A DNA stretch of 38,915 nt from Actinomycetota bacterium (GTDB taxonomy: Bacteria; Actinomycetota; Actinomycetes; Nanopelagicales; Nanopelagicaceae). The translations under genes and the position numbers were made by a program. Numbering within the stretch: the stretch's first letter is position 1; every line of letters begins with the position of its first letter. The notes beneath the pieces are model-generated. The model ran no database searches. It was not told where the DNA came from and worked only from the letters and a program-made list of their open reading frames with translations. Positions 1 to 8,695 of this stretch are shown in pieces. The DNA is taken from the NCBI GenBank assembly GCA_016870815.1, contig VGAI01000006.1:1-38915 (forward strand), read 5' to 3'.

Positions 1-1481
1 GGCTAACTGCAATTTTGACCTTGCTGGCGCAGAGTGCAATAGCTTCAGGGGAGATCGCCATCGGAGTCTTCCTGGTAGTGGCAATCCTCCTTTTGAATTT
101 CACATACTTGACGAAGATTTCGATCCCGCTCAAATTCTTCGTCCCTGGCATTCTCTTTTTCGTAGCATTCGTCATCGCTCCGATCATCTTCACGGTCGTG
201 ATGTCTACATACAACTATCAGACCGGAAACTACATCACGAAGGAAGCCGCGATTGAGCAGGTGCTGATCCGTGGTGTTGAGCCGGATGCAAACCAAACGA
301 CTTTCGATATCGTGGTGGGACGAACAGCTGATGGAAGTGATGCAATTTTGGCTTCTGATGTTGCAAACCAGAAGTTTTACATTTCAACGAAAGATGAGAT
401 CACCGCATTAGATAATAATGAATTGACCCTCAACGAATACGGTGTCGCTACTACGGCTCCTGGTTTCAAAGCGACTCCGGTAGAGGAATTAGCCAAGAAC
501 GATGCCTATTCAAAGATTAGATACAGATATCTGGATGGCTACTACATCGTCATCGAAGCTCAAGGTGTTGGTGCTGTTTTTAGACAGACCCTGACTTATG
601 ACTCAACGAGTGACACGATGAGGAATATTCAAACCGGCGAAGTTTACGTGGACAATAACAAGGGCAACTACGTGCTGGAGAACTCGCCGGACATCATCCT
701 AACTCCGGGTTGGCGCGCGCCAATCTGGTTCGAAAATTACAAGAAACTCGTCGCCGATCCACGCGTTAGAACACCGCTAATCAAGGTGTTCATTTGGACC
801 GTCATTTTTGCCTCTCTAACTGTCTTGAGTACATTCGCATTCGGCCTCTTATTGGCATTAGCTCTCAATCGAAAGATGAGGGGACGGCGCGTATACCGCT
901 CGATCTTGATTCTGCCTTACGCGATGCCCAGCATCATGAGTATTTTGATTTGGGCTGGAATGTTCGATTCGCAATTCGGTGCAATCAATAATCTACTGAA
1001 CACGGAAATTGCCTGGTTTTCCAATGCGAATTTTGCCCGGGCTGCGGTGCTTCTGGTGAATCTTTGGTTGGGTTTCCCTTACTTCTATCTAATCTGTTCC
1101 GGTTCCCTACAAGCTATACCCTCAGAACTTCTGGAAGCTGCCGCGATAGATGGTGCAAATCCGAGGCAAGTATTCAGGCAGATCACTCTTCCACTGTTGT
1201 TGCAGATTCTCTCTCCTCTCCTTATCGCCTCATTCGCCTTCAACTTCAATAACTTCAATCTGATTTATCTGCTCACTGGAGGCGGTCCGAGAAACACATT
1301 GGATGGCGAGATTGCAGGAGCAACCGATATCTTGATTAGCTATACCTATCAAATCGCATTCGGCCGCAATATCCTCGACTTTGGCCTTGCGAGCGCAATC
1401 TCAGTCCTCATCTTCTTCTTGGTTGCTTCGATATCCTTCTACGGTCTGCGTAAATCGAAAGTTATGGAGACTTTCGGATGA
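1..1481 (+). CDS. malF: Maltose/maltodextrin ABC transporter permease, MalF family (5' end cut by window edge)
   Basis: This is an inner-membrane subunit of a carbohydrate ABC importer. The frame is open to the left edge, and the residues before the first in-window start codon (TTG at 15) continue a hydrophobic helix, so the true start probably lies outside. Visible are two N-terminal membrane helices, a large extracytoplasmic insert (about residues 60-245, counted from position 15) as in MalF proteins, then six helices. The EAA loop that docks on the ATPase is at about residues 373-392 (EAAAIDGANPRQVF). It overlaps malG by four bases (ATGA), so the two are translationally coupled. The solute-binding protein gene is presumably upstream, outside the window. 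The family is certain. The maltodextrin specificity is inferred from the large MalF-type insert and the amylolytic neighbours. Confidence 0.88.
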   Translation, partial: LTAILTLLAQSAIASGEIAIGVFLVVAILLLNFTYLTKISIPLKFFVPGILFFVAFVIAPIIFTVVMSTYNYQTGNYITKEAAIEQVLIRGVEPDANQTTFDIVVGRTADGSDAILASDVANQKFYISTKDEITALDNNELTLNEYGVATTAPGFKATPVEELAKNDAYSKIRYRYLDGYYIVIEAQGVGAVFRQTLTYDSTSDTMRNIQTGEVYVDNNKGNYVLENSPDIILTPGWRAPIWFENYKKLVADPRVRTPLIKVFIWTVIFASLTVLSTFAFGLLLALALNRKMRGRRVYRSILILPYAMPSIMSILIWAGMFDSQFGAINNLLNTEIAWFSNANFARAAVLLVNLWLGFPYFYLICSGSLQAIPSELLEAAAIDGANPRQVFRQITLPLLLQILSPLLIASFAFNFNNFNLIYLLTGGGPRNTLDGEIAGATDILISYTYQIAFGRNILDFGLASAISVLIFFLVASISFYGLRKSKVMETFG

Positions 1482-2329
1482 ACAAGTGGCTGAGAGAGAA
1501 TCTCTGGCGGCATGCCTTTGCGACGTTCATGTGCGTCTTTTCGCTATTTCCGCTCTACTTGGTAGTCCTCTCTTCCTTCAAGTCTGGTGGCAGTCTGCAG
1601 CTGACATCTTTTGTTCCACGCGAGTTCTCTCTGGAGAACTACAAGATGCTCTTCTCTAGCCCGAAGATTCCATTCTTGTCTTGGGTCAAGAACTCTTTGA
1701 TTGTCTCCTCTACTGTTGCGATTAGCTCAGTGATCATCGGGGCAGCATCAGCGTTTGCGTTCAGTCGTTTGAGATTCAAAGGGAAGAAATTCGGCATTCA
1801 ACTTCTTCTATTGGTTCAGATGTTCCCAGCTATCTTGGCGCTCTCGGCCGTATACGTAATCATGGAGCGCGTCTATTCCTTTGCACCAAGCGTTGGACTT
1901 GGCACACAAGCTGGCCTGATTCTCGTCTATCTTGGTGGCTCAATGAGCGTCAACATCTGGTTGCTAAAGGGTTTTGTGGACTCCATCCCTGCGGAACTCG
2001 ACGAAGCAGCAAAGATCGACGGTGCCAGCCCTATGCAGACTTATTGGCTGATCTTCATACCTTTGGCGGCGCCTGTATTAGCAGTCGTCTGTTTGCTAAG
2101 TTTCATCGGAACATTCAACGAATTCATCCTCGCTCGATTGTTCTTAGTAGAAATGAGCGGACGAACAGTCGCGGTTGGTTTGCAGCAGTTCATTGGTGGT
2201 CAATATGCAATGAACTGGGGTGCATTTGCGGCTGGATCGATTCTCGCTTCAATACCCATAGTCATCATCTTCCTGTCCTTACAGAGATACATCGTGAATG
2301 GGTTGACTGCTGGTTCTGTGAAGGGATGA
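1478..2329 (+). CDS. malG: Maltose/maltodextrin ABC transporter permease, MalG family
   Basis: This is the second inner-membrane permease subunit, and pairs with the MalF-type protein. It has 283 residues, the usual length for MalG, with six predicted membrane helices. The EAA loop is at about residues 174-193 (DEAAKIDGASPMQTYW). The ATG overlaps the malF stop, and its own stop overlaps the ATG of the following secreted amylase (ATGA at 2326-2329), so malF-malG-amylase form one tight operon. No ATPase gene is in the window; a shared MsiK-type ATPase encoded elsewhere is common in Actinobacteria (inference). Confidence 0.9.
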   Translation: MNKWLRENLWRHAFATFMCVFSLFPLYLVVLSSFKSGGSLQLTSFVPREFSLENYKMLFSSPKIPFLSWVKNSLIVSSTVAISSVIIGAASAFAFSRLRFKGKKFGIQLLLLVQMFPAILALSAVYVIMERVYSFAPSVGLGTQAGLILVYLGGSMSVNIWLLKGFVDSIPAELDEAAKIDGASPMQTYWLIFIPLAAPVLAVVCLLSFIGTFNEFILARLFLVEMSGRTVAVGLQQFIGGQYAMNWGAFAAGSILASIPIVIIFLSLQRYIVNGLTAGSVKG

Positions 2330-4263
2330 AGTTCGCAAGGATTGCACTGGCATCATTAGTCATTTTTGCTCTAACCAAATCCGCCCTACCTGTCGGAGCT
2401 CAAGTCATAGACGAATCTAAAGTTGGCCTGCGCAAAGACTTAATCTATTTTGTGATGCCAGACCGATATCGAAATGGCGATCCTACGAACGACGACTTGC
2501 CAGGTTACGAGCCAAGCAAAACAGCGTTTTATCATGGTGGAGACCTAAAAGGTTTGACTGGAGATTGCGTTGATGACAATGGATTGGCAAGGATAAAAGA
2601 ACTTGGTTTCACAGCGCTCTGGATGACGCCACTTGTGGTGCAACAACCTCCCATAAGTAACGGTGCTGGTTATCACGGATATTGGGGAGTGGATTTCCTC
2701 AATGTTGATCCGCATCTCGGAACTAATGAAGATTTGTCCGCTCTGAGGGATTGTGCCAAAAAATTGGGAATCAAACTGATTCTTGACGTTGTTACTAATC
2801 ACACCGGTGACATAATCACTTATCAAGATAGAACACCATTTATCCCTGACCAATATCTTGGGATTAAGAAGCCTGGCTGGTTGAATGAATTGTCGAACTA
2901 TCACAATGTCGGCGATATGAATAGGTGTTGGAGTAAGAGTTCATGTACAAGAGACGGTGATTTCTATGGGCTTGATGACCTTGCCACAGAAAAACCTGAA
3001 GTCTTTTCTGGCTGGGCCGAGGTCTACGGTTCTTGGATTAGGCAATATGGCTTCTCAGGCTTTCGAGTCGATACCGCTAGACATGTAGATGCTAAATTTT
3101 TCAAGAATTGGTCCCCACTCATTCAAAAGGAAGCGGAGCGAGCGGGAATAGAAAACTTCACGATTTTTGGTGAGGTATGGGAGCAAAATCCCACAGAATT
3201 GATGAGATATATAAGAATCAACAAGTTGCAAACAGCCTTAGATTTTCCATTCCAGAGAGTTGCGGTGGAGTTTGCTTCCGCCTATTCCGATGCCGAAAGC
3301 TTAGAACGTCTCTTTGCTTATGATGACTACTACACCGATACGAATTCGTCGGCAGGCAACCTAGTCACATTCTTGGGAAATCACGATATGGGGAGAGTTG
3401 CTTTTCTTATTGAATCAAGAAAAGTGAATCCGGAGTCCCAGTTGCTGTCGCGCGTAAAACTTGCTCATTCACTTCTCTACCTAAGCCGCGGTATTCCAGC
3501 GGTCTACTATGGGGACGAAGTGGGAATGATGGGGACCGGCACTGGTAGTGATCAACTGGCTAGGCAGGACATGTTTCCAACCAAGGTTGAAATTTGGAAG
3601 AGCGAAAGACGCGCGGGTAGTACTCCCGTAGGTGAAGGAGATTCCTTTGGTTCGAACTCACATCCATTAGGTGTTCACTTACGAGCTCTCTCCAACCTCA
3701 GGAGTTCCTATCCAGCTCTGGCAAATGAGCAAATGCAAGTGCGATATGCGAAGGGTCCTGTTTTTGCTATCTCAAAACGAGAGACAGGCAGCGACGAAGA
3801 GTTCTTGGTTGTTTTCAACAACAGCTCAAAAGAGCAGAAAGCGAAAGTTTCTACTGCGAGTGATTCACCATGGGATCGAATTTTTGGCGCCGGCACTTGG
3901 CGGAGCCAAGGGGCAGATGTCGAAGTAACAATACCTGGACTTGAGGTCTTGGTCCTCAAGGCTTCCAAGGGCACTACGGAAACACGAACAAAGCTAGGAA
4001 GTCTAAGATTGAGTGAAGATTTCCTTACTGAATTCATCGCAATTAATGCTCAAGTCAAGTCGAGGGACTTGCTGAAGGCAGAATTCTTTGTCAAAAAGGG
4101 AGTGAAGTGGCATTCACTAGGAACGGATACGAGCGCGCCATTCACTTACTTCTTGAATCCAAAAGAGTATCCAAGGCGTTTGACTATTAAAGCAAAAATC
4201 ACTGATTCTAAAGGGAGGATTTATGAGTTCAAGCCACTCGCTTTCACTCCTGCCTCATCATGA
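2326..4263 (+). CDS. Secreted alpha-amylase, glycoside hydrolase family 13
   Basis: This 645-residue extracytoplasmic enzyme likely cleaves alpha-1,4 bonds of starch- or glycogen-like glucans. A Sec signal peptide is visible (charged MKFAR start, hydrophobic stretch, cleavage near residue 25 after VGA). The catalytic barrel starts with DLIYFVMPDRYRNGD. The GH13 conserved regions are present: DVVTNH near 154, nucleophile D249 in GFRVDTARH, acid/base E283 in GEVW and D354 in NHD. The last ~100 residues after the barrel look like a beta-rich Ig-like module. The start was placed at 2326 because it gives the signal peptide and the ATGA overlap with malG; the frame is open further upstream inside malG. 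GC is visibly lower here than in the core genes. The exact product spectrum (amylase or cyclomaltodextrin-forming) is not resolved. Confidence 0.88.
   Translation: MKFARIALASLVIFALTKSALPVGAQVIDESKVGLRKDLIYFVMPDRYRNGDPTNDDLPGYEPSKTAFYHGGDLKGLTGDCVDDNGLARIKELGFTALWMTPLVVQQPPISNGAGYHGYWGVDFLNVDPHLGTNEDLSALRDCAKKLGIKLILDVVTNHTGDIITYQDRTPFIPDQYLGIKKPGWLNELSNYHNVGDMNRCWSKSSCTRDGDFYGLDDLATEKPEVFSGWAEVYGSWIRQYGFSGFRVDTARHVDAKFFKNWSPLIQKEAERAGIENFTIFGEVWEQNPTELMRYIRINKLQTALDFPFQRVAVEFASAYSDAESLERLFAYDDYYTDTNSSAGNLVTFLGNHDMGRVAFLIESRKVNPESQLLSRVKLAHSLLYLSRGIPAVYYGDEVGMMGTGTGSDQLARQDMFPTKVEIWKSERRAGSTPVGEGDSFGSNSHPLGVHLRALSNLRSSYPALANEQMQVRYAKGPVFAISKRETGSDEEFLVVFNNSSKEQKAKVSTASDSPWDRIFGAGTWRSQGADVEVTIPGLEVLVLKASKGTTETRTKLGSLRLSEDFLTEFIAINAQVKSRDLLKAEFFVKKGVKWHSLGTDTSAPFTYFLNPKEYPRRLTIKAKITDSKGRIYEFKPLAFTPASS
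4211..4218 (+). promoter_or_regulatory. Strong Shine-Dalgarno site inside the amylase 3' end
   Basis: AAGGGAGG ends four bases before the ATG at 4223. It fixes the start of the second GH13 gene although this lies 41 bases inside the preceding coding sequence. Confidence 0.7.
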
Positions 4264-6028
4264 TGGAAGCGAGCTCTATCTGAGTTCGATAACGCCCGAA
4301 ATCGGCGAAAAAGTCCACTTTAGATTTAGAGCTCCTTTGAACTTTAGGATTGACGAAGCAATTTTGCGTGTGTATCTCGATGGTGAACCACGCTACTTCC
4401 AAATGGAACGGTCCGTCCTCGATAATGAGCAATGGTGGAGTGTTGTGGTAGAAGTAATAAACAACAAGACTCACTATAGATTTCTTATCCTTAATGGAAA
4501 CAGATATATCTGGCTTAATTCGAAGGGCATCAACCATAATGACGTAACTAGTGGAAATGATTTCCAACTAATTGCAAAGCATGAGTTTCCAGCTTGGATT
4601 AGGTCAAGCGTTTTCTATCAGATCTTTCCCGATCGTTTTGCGACAACTGGTCGCTATCACTCTCTCAAACCCGAGAAATTCATCCAAAGAAATTGGGATG
4701 ACTTGCCTCGAGGAAGAGATGAAACGACTGGAGTCGAATACTTTGGTGGTGATTTGGATGGTGTTCGCGAGCACCTAGGTCACATTTCTGAACTTGGGGC
4801 AAATGGAATCTATTTCACTCCCATCTTCCCTGCAGGATCTACTCACCGATATGACGCCAGTTCCTTTGAAGAAGTGGATCCATTGCTGGGTGGTGACGAA
4901 GCGTTCTTTCGCCTGAAGAGGTCGAGCGAAAAATTGGGGATAGCCCTTATGGGTGATCTGACTACAAATCACTGTGGGTCCGGACACCTTTGGATAAAGA
5001 ATGCGCTTCGCAATAGGAGTTCTAAAGAACGGAAATATTTCTATTGGGATAAGAGAATTAAGCATGGTTATGAAGGTTGGTGGGGATTAGCCTCACTTCC
5101 AAAACTGAACTACAACTCGAAAAACCTAGTGAACAAGATGTATGGCGGAAAGAACTCTGTGGTCAAGAAGTGGCTCAAGAAACCATTTCAACTTAAGGGA
5201 TGGCGGATTGACGTCGGAAATATGACGGGAATTTATCGAGACGATGATATTCATGACAGTGTCGTCAAAGGTATCCGTAAGGCCCTTGATGAGGTGAACC
5301 CGGGCGCCTGGTTGGTAGCTGAAAATGCCGACCAATTTCCCAGTGATCTGGATGGTTTCGGTTGGCACGGAACCATGAACTACACCGGATTCATGAGACC
5401 GATCTGGGGTTGGTTACAAAACAATCCTGATATTAAACATGGCTTCTTTGGCGTTCCAACACCAATTCCTGCATTTACAGGGAAAGAACTCGTGAACGCT
5501 ATGCAGGAATTTTCAGCACCGATACCCTGGAAGTGTTTCGTGTCAAGTATGACCCTTCTCGACTCACACGACACCGCTCGCTTTAGAAATGTTGTTGGTA
5601 GGGATCAAACCAGACATCTTGTGGGCATGGGGTTGCTTCTCACTTATCCTGGTGTTCCATCGATCTTTGCCGGAGATGAGATTGGACTTGAAGGATCCTG
5701 GGGCGAAGATTCACGTAGAACTATAGATTGGACTCAGCGTTCCTGGAATCTTGATCTCCTTGAGGAAGTGAGAAAGCTAGTCAAAATTAGGAGAACCTCG
5801 GGTGCTCTCTCTGATGGAGGTCTGCGCTGGGTTTTGCAGGAAGATGATGTAATAGCTTTCTTACGTGAGTCCAAAAGAGAACGGCTACTAGTTATTGCCT
5901 CAAGATCAAAGACTCGAGTGAAATTAGGTGCTTTGGTCGAGAGAGCTGAATCTCTCTACGGACCAGAATTAAGTCGCAATAGCTTTAAATCTAATGGCGC
6001 TTCGATTGGGATTTACCGACTTGGTTGA
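4223..6028 (+). CDS. Cytoplasmic GH13 alpha-glycosidase (neopullulanase / maltodextrin glucosidase-like)
   Basis: This enzyme has 601 residues and no signal peptide, so it probably acts on imported maltodextrins. An N-terminal beta domain (about 1-120, cyclomaltodextrinase/neopullulanase N-domain type) precedes the barrel, which begins at SSVFYQIFPDRFA. Catalytic residues are visible: D330 in GWRIDVGNM, E367 in VAENAD and D450 in DSHDTAR; region I reads GDLTTNHCG. The C-terminal beta domain is short. The gene overlaps the amylase by 41 bases in another frame. Neopullulanase, cyclomaltodextrinase and MalZ-type glucosidase cannot be told apart by eye. Confidence 0.87.
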   Translation: MSSSHSLSLLPHHDGSELYLSSITPEIGEKVHFRFRAPLNFRIDEAILRVYLDGEPRYFQMERSVLDNEQWWSVVVEVINNKTHYRFLILNGNRYIWLNSKGINHNDVTSGNDFQLIAKHEFPAWIRSSVFYQIFPDRFATTGRYHSLKPEKFIQRNWDDLPRGRDETTGVEYFGGDLDGVREHLGHISELGANGIYFTPIFPAGSTHRYDASSFEEVDPLLGGDEAFFRLKRSSEKLGIALMGDLTTNHCGSGHLWIKNALRNRSSKERKYFYWDKRIKHGYEGWWGLASLPKLNYNSKNLVNKMYGGKNSVVKKWLKKPFQLKGWRIDVGNMTGIYRDDDIHDSVVKGIRKALDEVNPGAWLVAENADQFPSDLDGFGWHGTMNYTGFMRPIWGWLQNNPDIKHGFFGVPTPIPAFTGKELVNAMQEFSAPIPWKCFVSSMTLLDSHDTARFRNVVGRDQTRHLVGMGLLLTYPGVPSIFAGDEIGLEGSWGEDSRRTIDWTQRSWNLDLLEEVRKLVKIRRTSGALSDGGLRWVLQEDDVIAFLRESKRERLLVIASRSKTRVKLGALVERAESLYGPELSRNSFKSNGASIGIYRLG

Positions 6029-6058
6029 ACGATTCCAGTCATAAGTCGCTCACCTAAA

Positions 6059-8638
6059 CTACTTAGTGAAGAGAACCATCGTCGTTAATGCAGGCACATC
6101 AGCTACTGAAGACTTTTGTATAGTTCGCAATATCTCGGTCCCGGCTCTCTCGCCATCCACAACCACGTTCCAGTCGGAGGTAGCTGGAAGAGAGACCGTG
6201 TAGGGCAGAGTTCCTGCATTATGGATTACCACAATGGAGCTCCAACTATCACCTAGATTTTTTCCATTAAGAGAATATGCAATGACTTCATCTGGACTCT
6301 TGATAAATGTGAGGTTTGCCTTGACTTTGTCGGCACTTTCGATTCTAAATGCAGGATGAGAGGCGCGCAATGCAAGAAGGCCTCTTAGGTAATTACGCGT
6401 GACTGAATTCTTCTCTATGAGGTTCCATTTCAAGGAATTCACTTCGTCGCTGGACTTATAGGAGTTTGAGTCTCCGCCCTTAGTACGCTGAAATTCTTGT
6501 CCAGCATGAATGAAAGGTAGGCCTTGGGCAAGAAGTGGTATAGAACTTGCTAGGCGGAAATAAGAATCAATTAGGGGCTTATCTTTCGCGTCGAGACTCA
6601 ACTGAAGCTTGTCCTGCAGAGTGTTGTTGTCATGAGCTTCAACATAATTTACAGATTGTGCTGGTGATAAAGTTGTGAAGGCCCCAGAGATGGAAGTTGA
6701 ATAGTCGATGTTTCCGACGATTCCGGCAGATACATTCGATTTCTTTGCAAAATTGCCCGTCGCAAACCCCTTGTCCGCTGAATCGAATACGGAACCTTTG
6801 ATTCCGTCACGGATCTGATCATTAAAAACCGAAATTCCCGGAAGTTTCTTTACATTCAATTGGTTTGCCCGAATTTCAGCTGGGTGCGTCCCCATATTCC
6901 AACCCTCACCAATGACAATGATTGAAGGGTCAATCTTGTTCAATTCTGCGCGCACTTGACGCATGGTCTCTAGGTCATGTAATCCCATCAGATCAAAACG
7001 AAAACCACTTAGGTTGTATTCAGTTGCCCAGTATTTGACCGAGTCAACAATGAATTTACGGACCATAGAGCGCTCTGAAGCGGAGTCATTTCCACATCCA
7101 GAGGCACTAGTCAGATTTCCTCTGCTGTCAGTTCTAAACCAATAACCAGGAATTATCTTGTTCTGCGAAAAACTGTTTGCATCATAAACATGGTTATAAA
7201 CCACATCCATAATCACGCGAATACCTTGATCATGTAGCGCTTGTATTGCCTGCTTCAATTCAAGTATTCGAACTTTTGGGTCATTTGGATCACTTGAGTA
7301 AGACCCTTCAGGAACGTTGTAATTCAGCGGGTCATAACCCCAATTGAACGTGGGGTTGAATTCATCAACGGATGCAAAGTCATAGATTGGGAGTAGCTGA
7401 ATGTGGGTGATGCCAAGATCCTTTATGGCGTTGACGCCCACCGGTTGACCAGCGCTGCTCTTAAGATCCGAAACCGTCAACCCTAAGAACTTGCCTCGCA
7501 TCGATTCTGGAAAGGGCGCTGATTTATCCATCGAGAGATCTCGTACATGCAACTCATAGATTGAAGCATCAGTCGGCTTTCCAGAAAAGTAAGGCTTTGC
7601 CTTCTTCCAACCTTTAGGCTTCGTGCTTGCTAAATCAACGACTACGCCACGGTTACCGTTTGCTACTGCCGACTTTACGTATGGGTCGACCACAACATTT
7701 GTTTCGTCGTACACATCAATGCTGTATGCATATATCAATCCATCCCGATCACCTTTGAGTTTGTATACCCAGGTTCCCTGGACATCTGGTTTCATCGCGA
7801 ATCGCTTCTCCACCGCGGATGTGGCGCTCGAATAAGTTAGAAGTTCGACCTTCGTGGCAGTTGGAGCCCAGATGCGAAATGAAGTTGAGTCTTTGCCATA
7901 GGTAGGACCTAAATCATTACCACGATAAGTAAATTCCTTTTCGAACTTTGAAGAGGTCACGAGGTTTCCTATCGCGATACTTGATTTACCTAATGTTGGA
8001 TGAGAAATCTGATAGCGCCTAGCCAAAGAAACTGAGGAATTGAGGGTCAGAATCAACTCCGAGTCTTTGGACAATCTTGGATTCTTAGTGCGTACGCTAA
8101 CTACTTTGAATCCTCCACTTATTGTGAAACCATTTCTCGCACCCGGGATAGGCTTGAAGGGTTTGTTCAGTTCTACCTTAACCTCAGAAAAAGTTTCGAA
8201 GGAAGCGTTCGAGATTTTCATCGCTATTGAGGGCCGCTTCGTAAAAATGGGTTTCTCATTCTGGACTAACCACACTTCTGCATTCCCATTAGCGTCAAAC
8301 TCAGTTATGAACCGATCGTCATCTATGTCCTTTGCCGCCCAATCATTCAGTCTGACAATGATTCCGACATCCTTGAAGGACTTCATACCTTCGATTCTTA
8401 CGGTGACGACTTTGCCAAAGTCGTCGGTTCCCGTGAATTGCACTCCGGTTGGGGAGATTGGAGTATCAAGAGAATTTTGATCCGAGTTCTTCCATATCCA
8501 TAGATTCCACCCGTTGTAGTCGCCACCGGAGCGCTGGTAGTGAACGGTGAGTGTCACAGTATCAGGTACAGCGATTACCGGAGCAGAAGTTAGAAATACT
8601 GAGAAAGTGGTAAGTATGGCTATCAAAAGCTTTTTCAT
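6059..8638 (-). CDS. pulA: Secreted type I pullulanase (GH13, CBM41-CBM48 architecture)
   Basis: This is a debranching enzyme for alpha-1,6 bonds in pullulan-, glycogen- or amylopectin-like polymers. The signal peptide starts MKKLLIAILTTF, with cleavage near VIA. A CBM41-like module follows (VTLTVHYQRSGGDYNGWNLWIW), then a CBM48-like module (SFRIWAPTATKVELL), then the barrel with the type I pullulanase signature FNWGYDPLNYNVPEGSY. Catalytic residues counted from this start are D549 (GFRFDLMG), E578 (GEGWNMG) and D670 (EAHDNN). An in-frame ATG lies at 8647, but a TAGAAT box sits directly before it, so a transcript would begin between the two ATGs; 8638 is preferred (859 residues). The gene is convergent with the malFG-amylase operon and divergent from the photolyase. 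Confidence 0.9.
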   Translation of the reverse strand: MKKLLIAILTTFSVFLTSAPVIAVPDTVTLTVHYQRSGGDYNGWNLWIWKNSDQNSLDTPISPTGVQFTGTDDFGKVVTVRIEGMKSFKDVGIIVRLNDWAAKDIDDDRFITEFDANGNAEVWLVQNEKPIFTKRPSIAMKISNASFETFSEVKVELNKPFKPIPGARNGFTISGGFKVVSVRTKNPRLSKDSELILTLNSSVSLARRYQISHPTLGKSSIAIGNLVTSSKFEKEFTYRGNDLGPTYGKDSTSFRIWAPTATKVELLTYSSATSAVEKRFAMKPDVQGTWVYKLKGDRDGLIYAYSIDVYDETNVVVDPYVKSAVANGNRGVVVDLASTKPKGWKKAKPYFSGKPTDASIYELHVRDLSMDKSAPFPESMRGKFLGLTVSDLKSSAGQPVGVNAIKDLGITHIQLLPIYDFASVDEFNPTFNWGYDPLNYNVPEGSYSSDPNDPKVRILELKQAIQALHDQGIRVIMDVVYNHVYDANSFSQNKIIPGYWFRTDSRGNLTSASGCGNDSASERSMVRKFIVDSVKYWATEYNLSGFRFDLMGLHDLETMRQVRAELNKIDPSIIVIGEGWNMGTHPAEIRANQLNVKKLPGISVFNDQIRDGIKGSVFDSADKGFATGNFAKKSNVSAGIVGNIDYSTSISGAFTTLSPAQSVNYVEAHDNNTLQDKLQLSLDAKDKPLIDSYFRLASSIPLLAQGLPFIHAGQEFQRTKGGDSNSYKSSDEVNSLKWNLIEKNSVTRNYLRGLLALRASHPAFRIESADKVKANLTFIKSPDEVIAYSLNGKNLGDSWSSIVVIHNAGTLPYTVSLPATSDWNVVVDGERAGTEILRTIQKSSVADVPALTTMVLFTK

Positions 8639-8647
8639 ATTGACCAT

Positions 8648-8653
8648 ATTCTA
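8648..8653 (-). promoter_or_regulatory. Putative -10 box of the pullulanase gene
   Basis: TAGAAT on the minus strand, nine bases before the ATG at 8638. The expected transcription start lies 2-4 bases before that ATG and after the alternative ATG at 8647. Same hexamer as upstream of purU and fmdB. Confidence 0.5.
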
Positions 8654-8660
8654 TTCAGTC

Positions 8661-8689
8661 TTGCAGATGCCTCGCCTTACTAGTTAAAT
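8661..8689 (+). promoter_or_regulatory. Putative leaderless promoter of the photolyase gene
   Basis: TTGCAG (8661-8666), 17-base spacer, TTAAAT (8684-8689), then six bases to the ATG. The expected transcription start is the ATG itself. No Shine-Dalgarno is present. Confidence 0.5.
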
Positions 8690-8695
8690 CGCGTC

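Noticed and set aside
2044-2325. Amylase frame extends 94 codons upstream inside malG
   Set aside because: The upstream part reads as malG out of frame. The signal peptide and ATGA overlap place the start at 2326.
8040-8480. 146-codon plus-strand ORF opposite the pullulanase
   Set aside because: It lies wholly inside a well-supported gene on the other strand and shows no recognisable domain. It is a shadow frame, as are others at 2545-2904, 3708-4037, 12875-13282 and 33651-34046.
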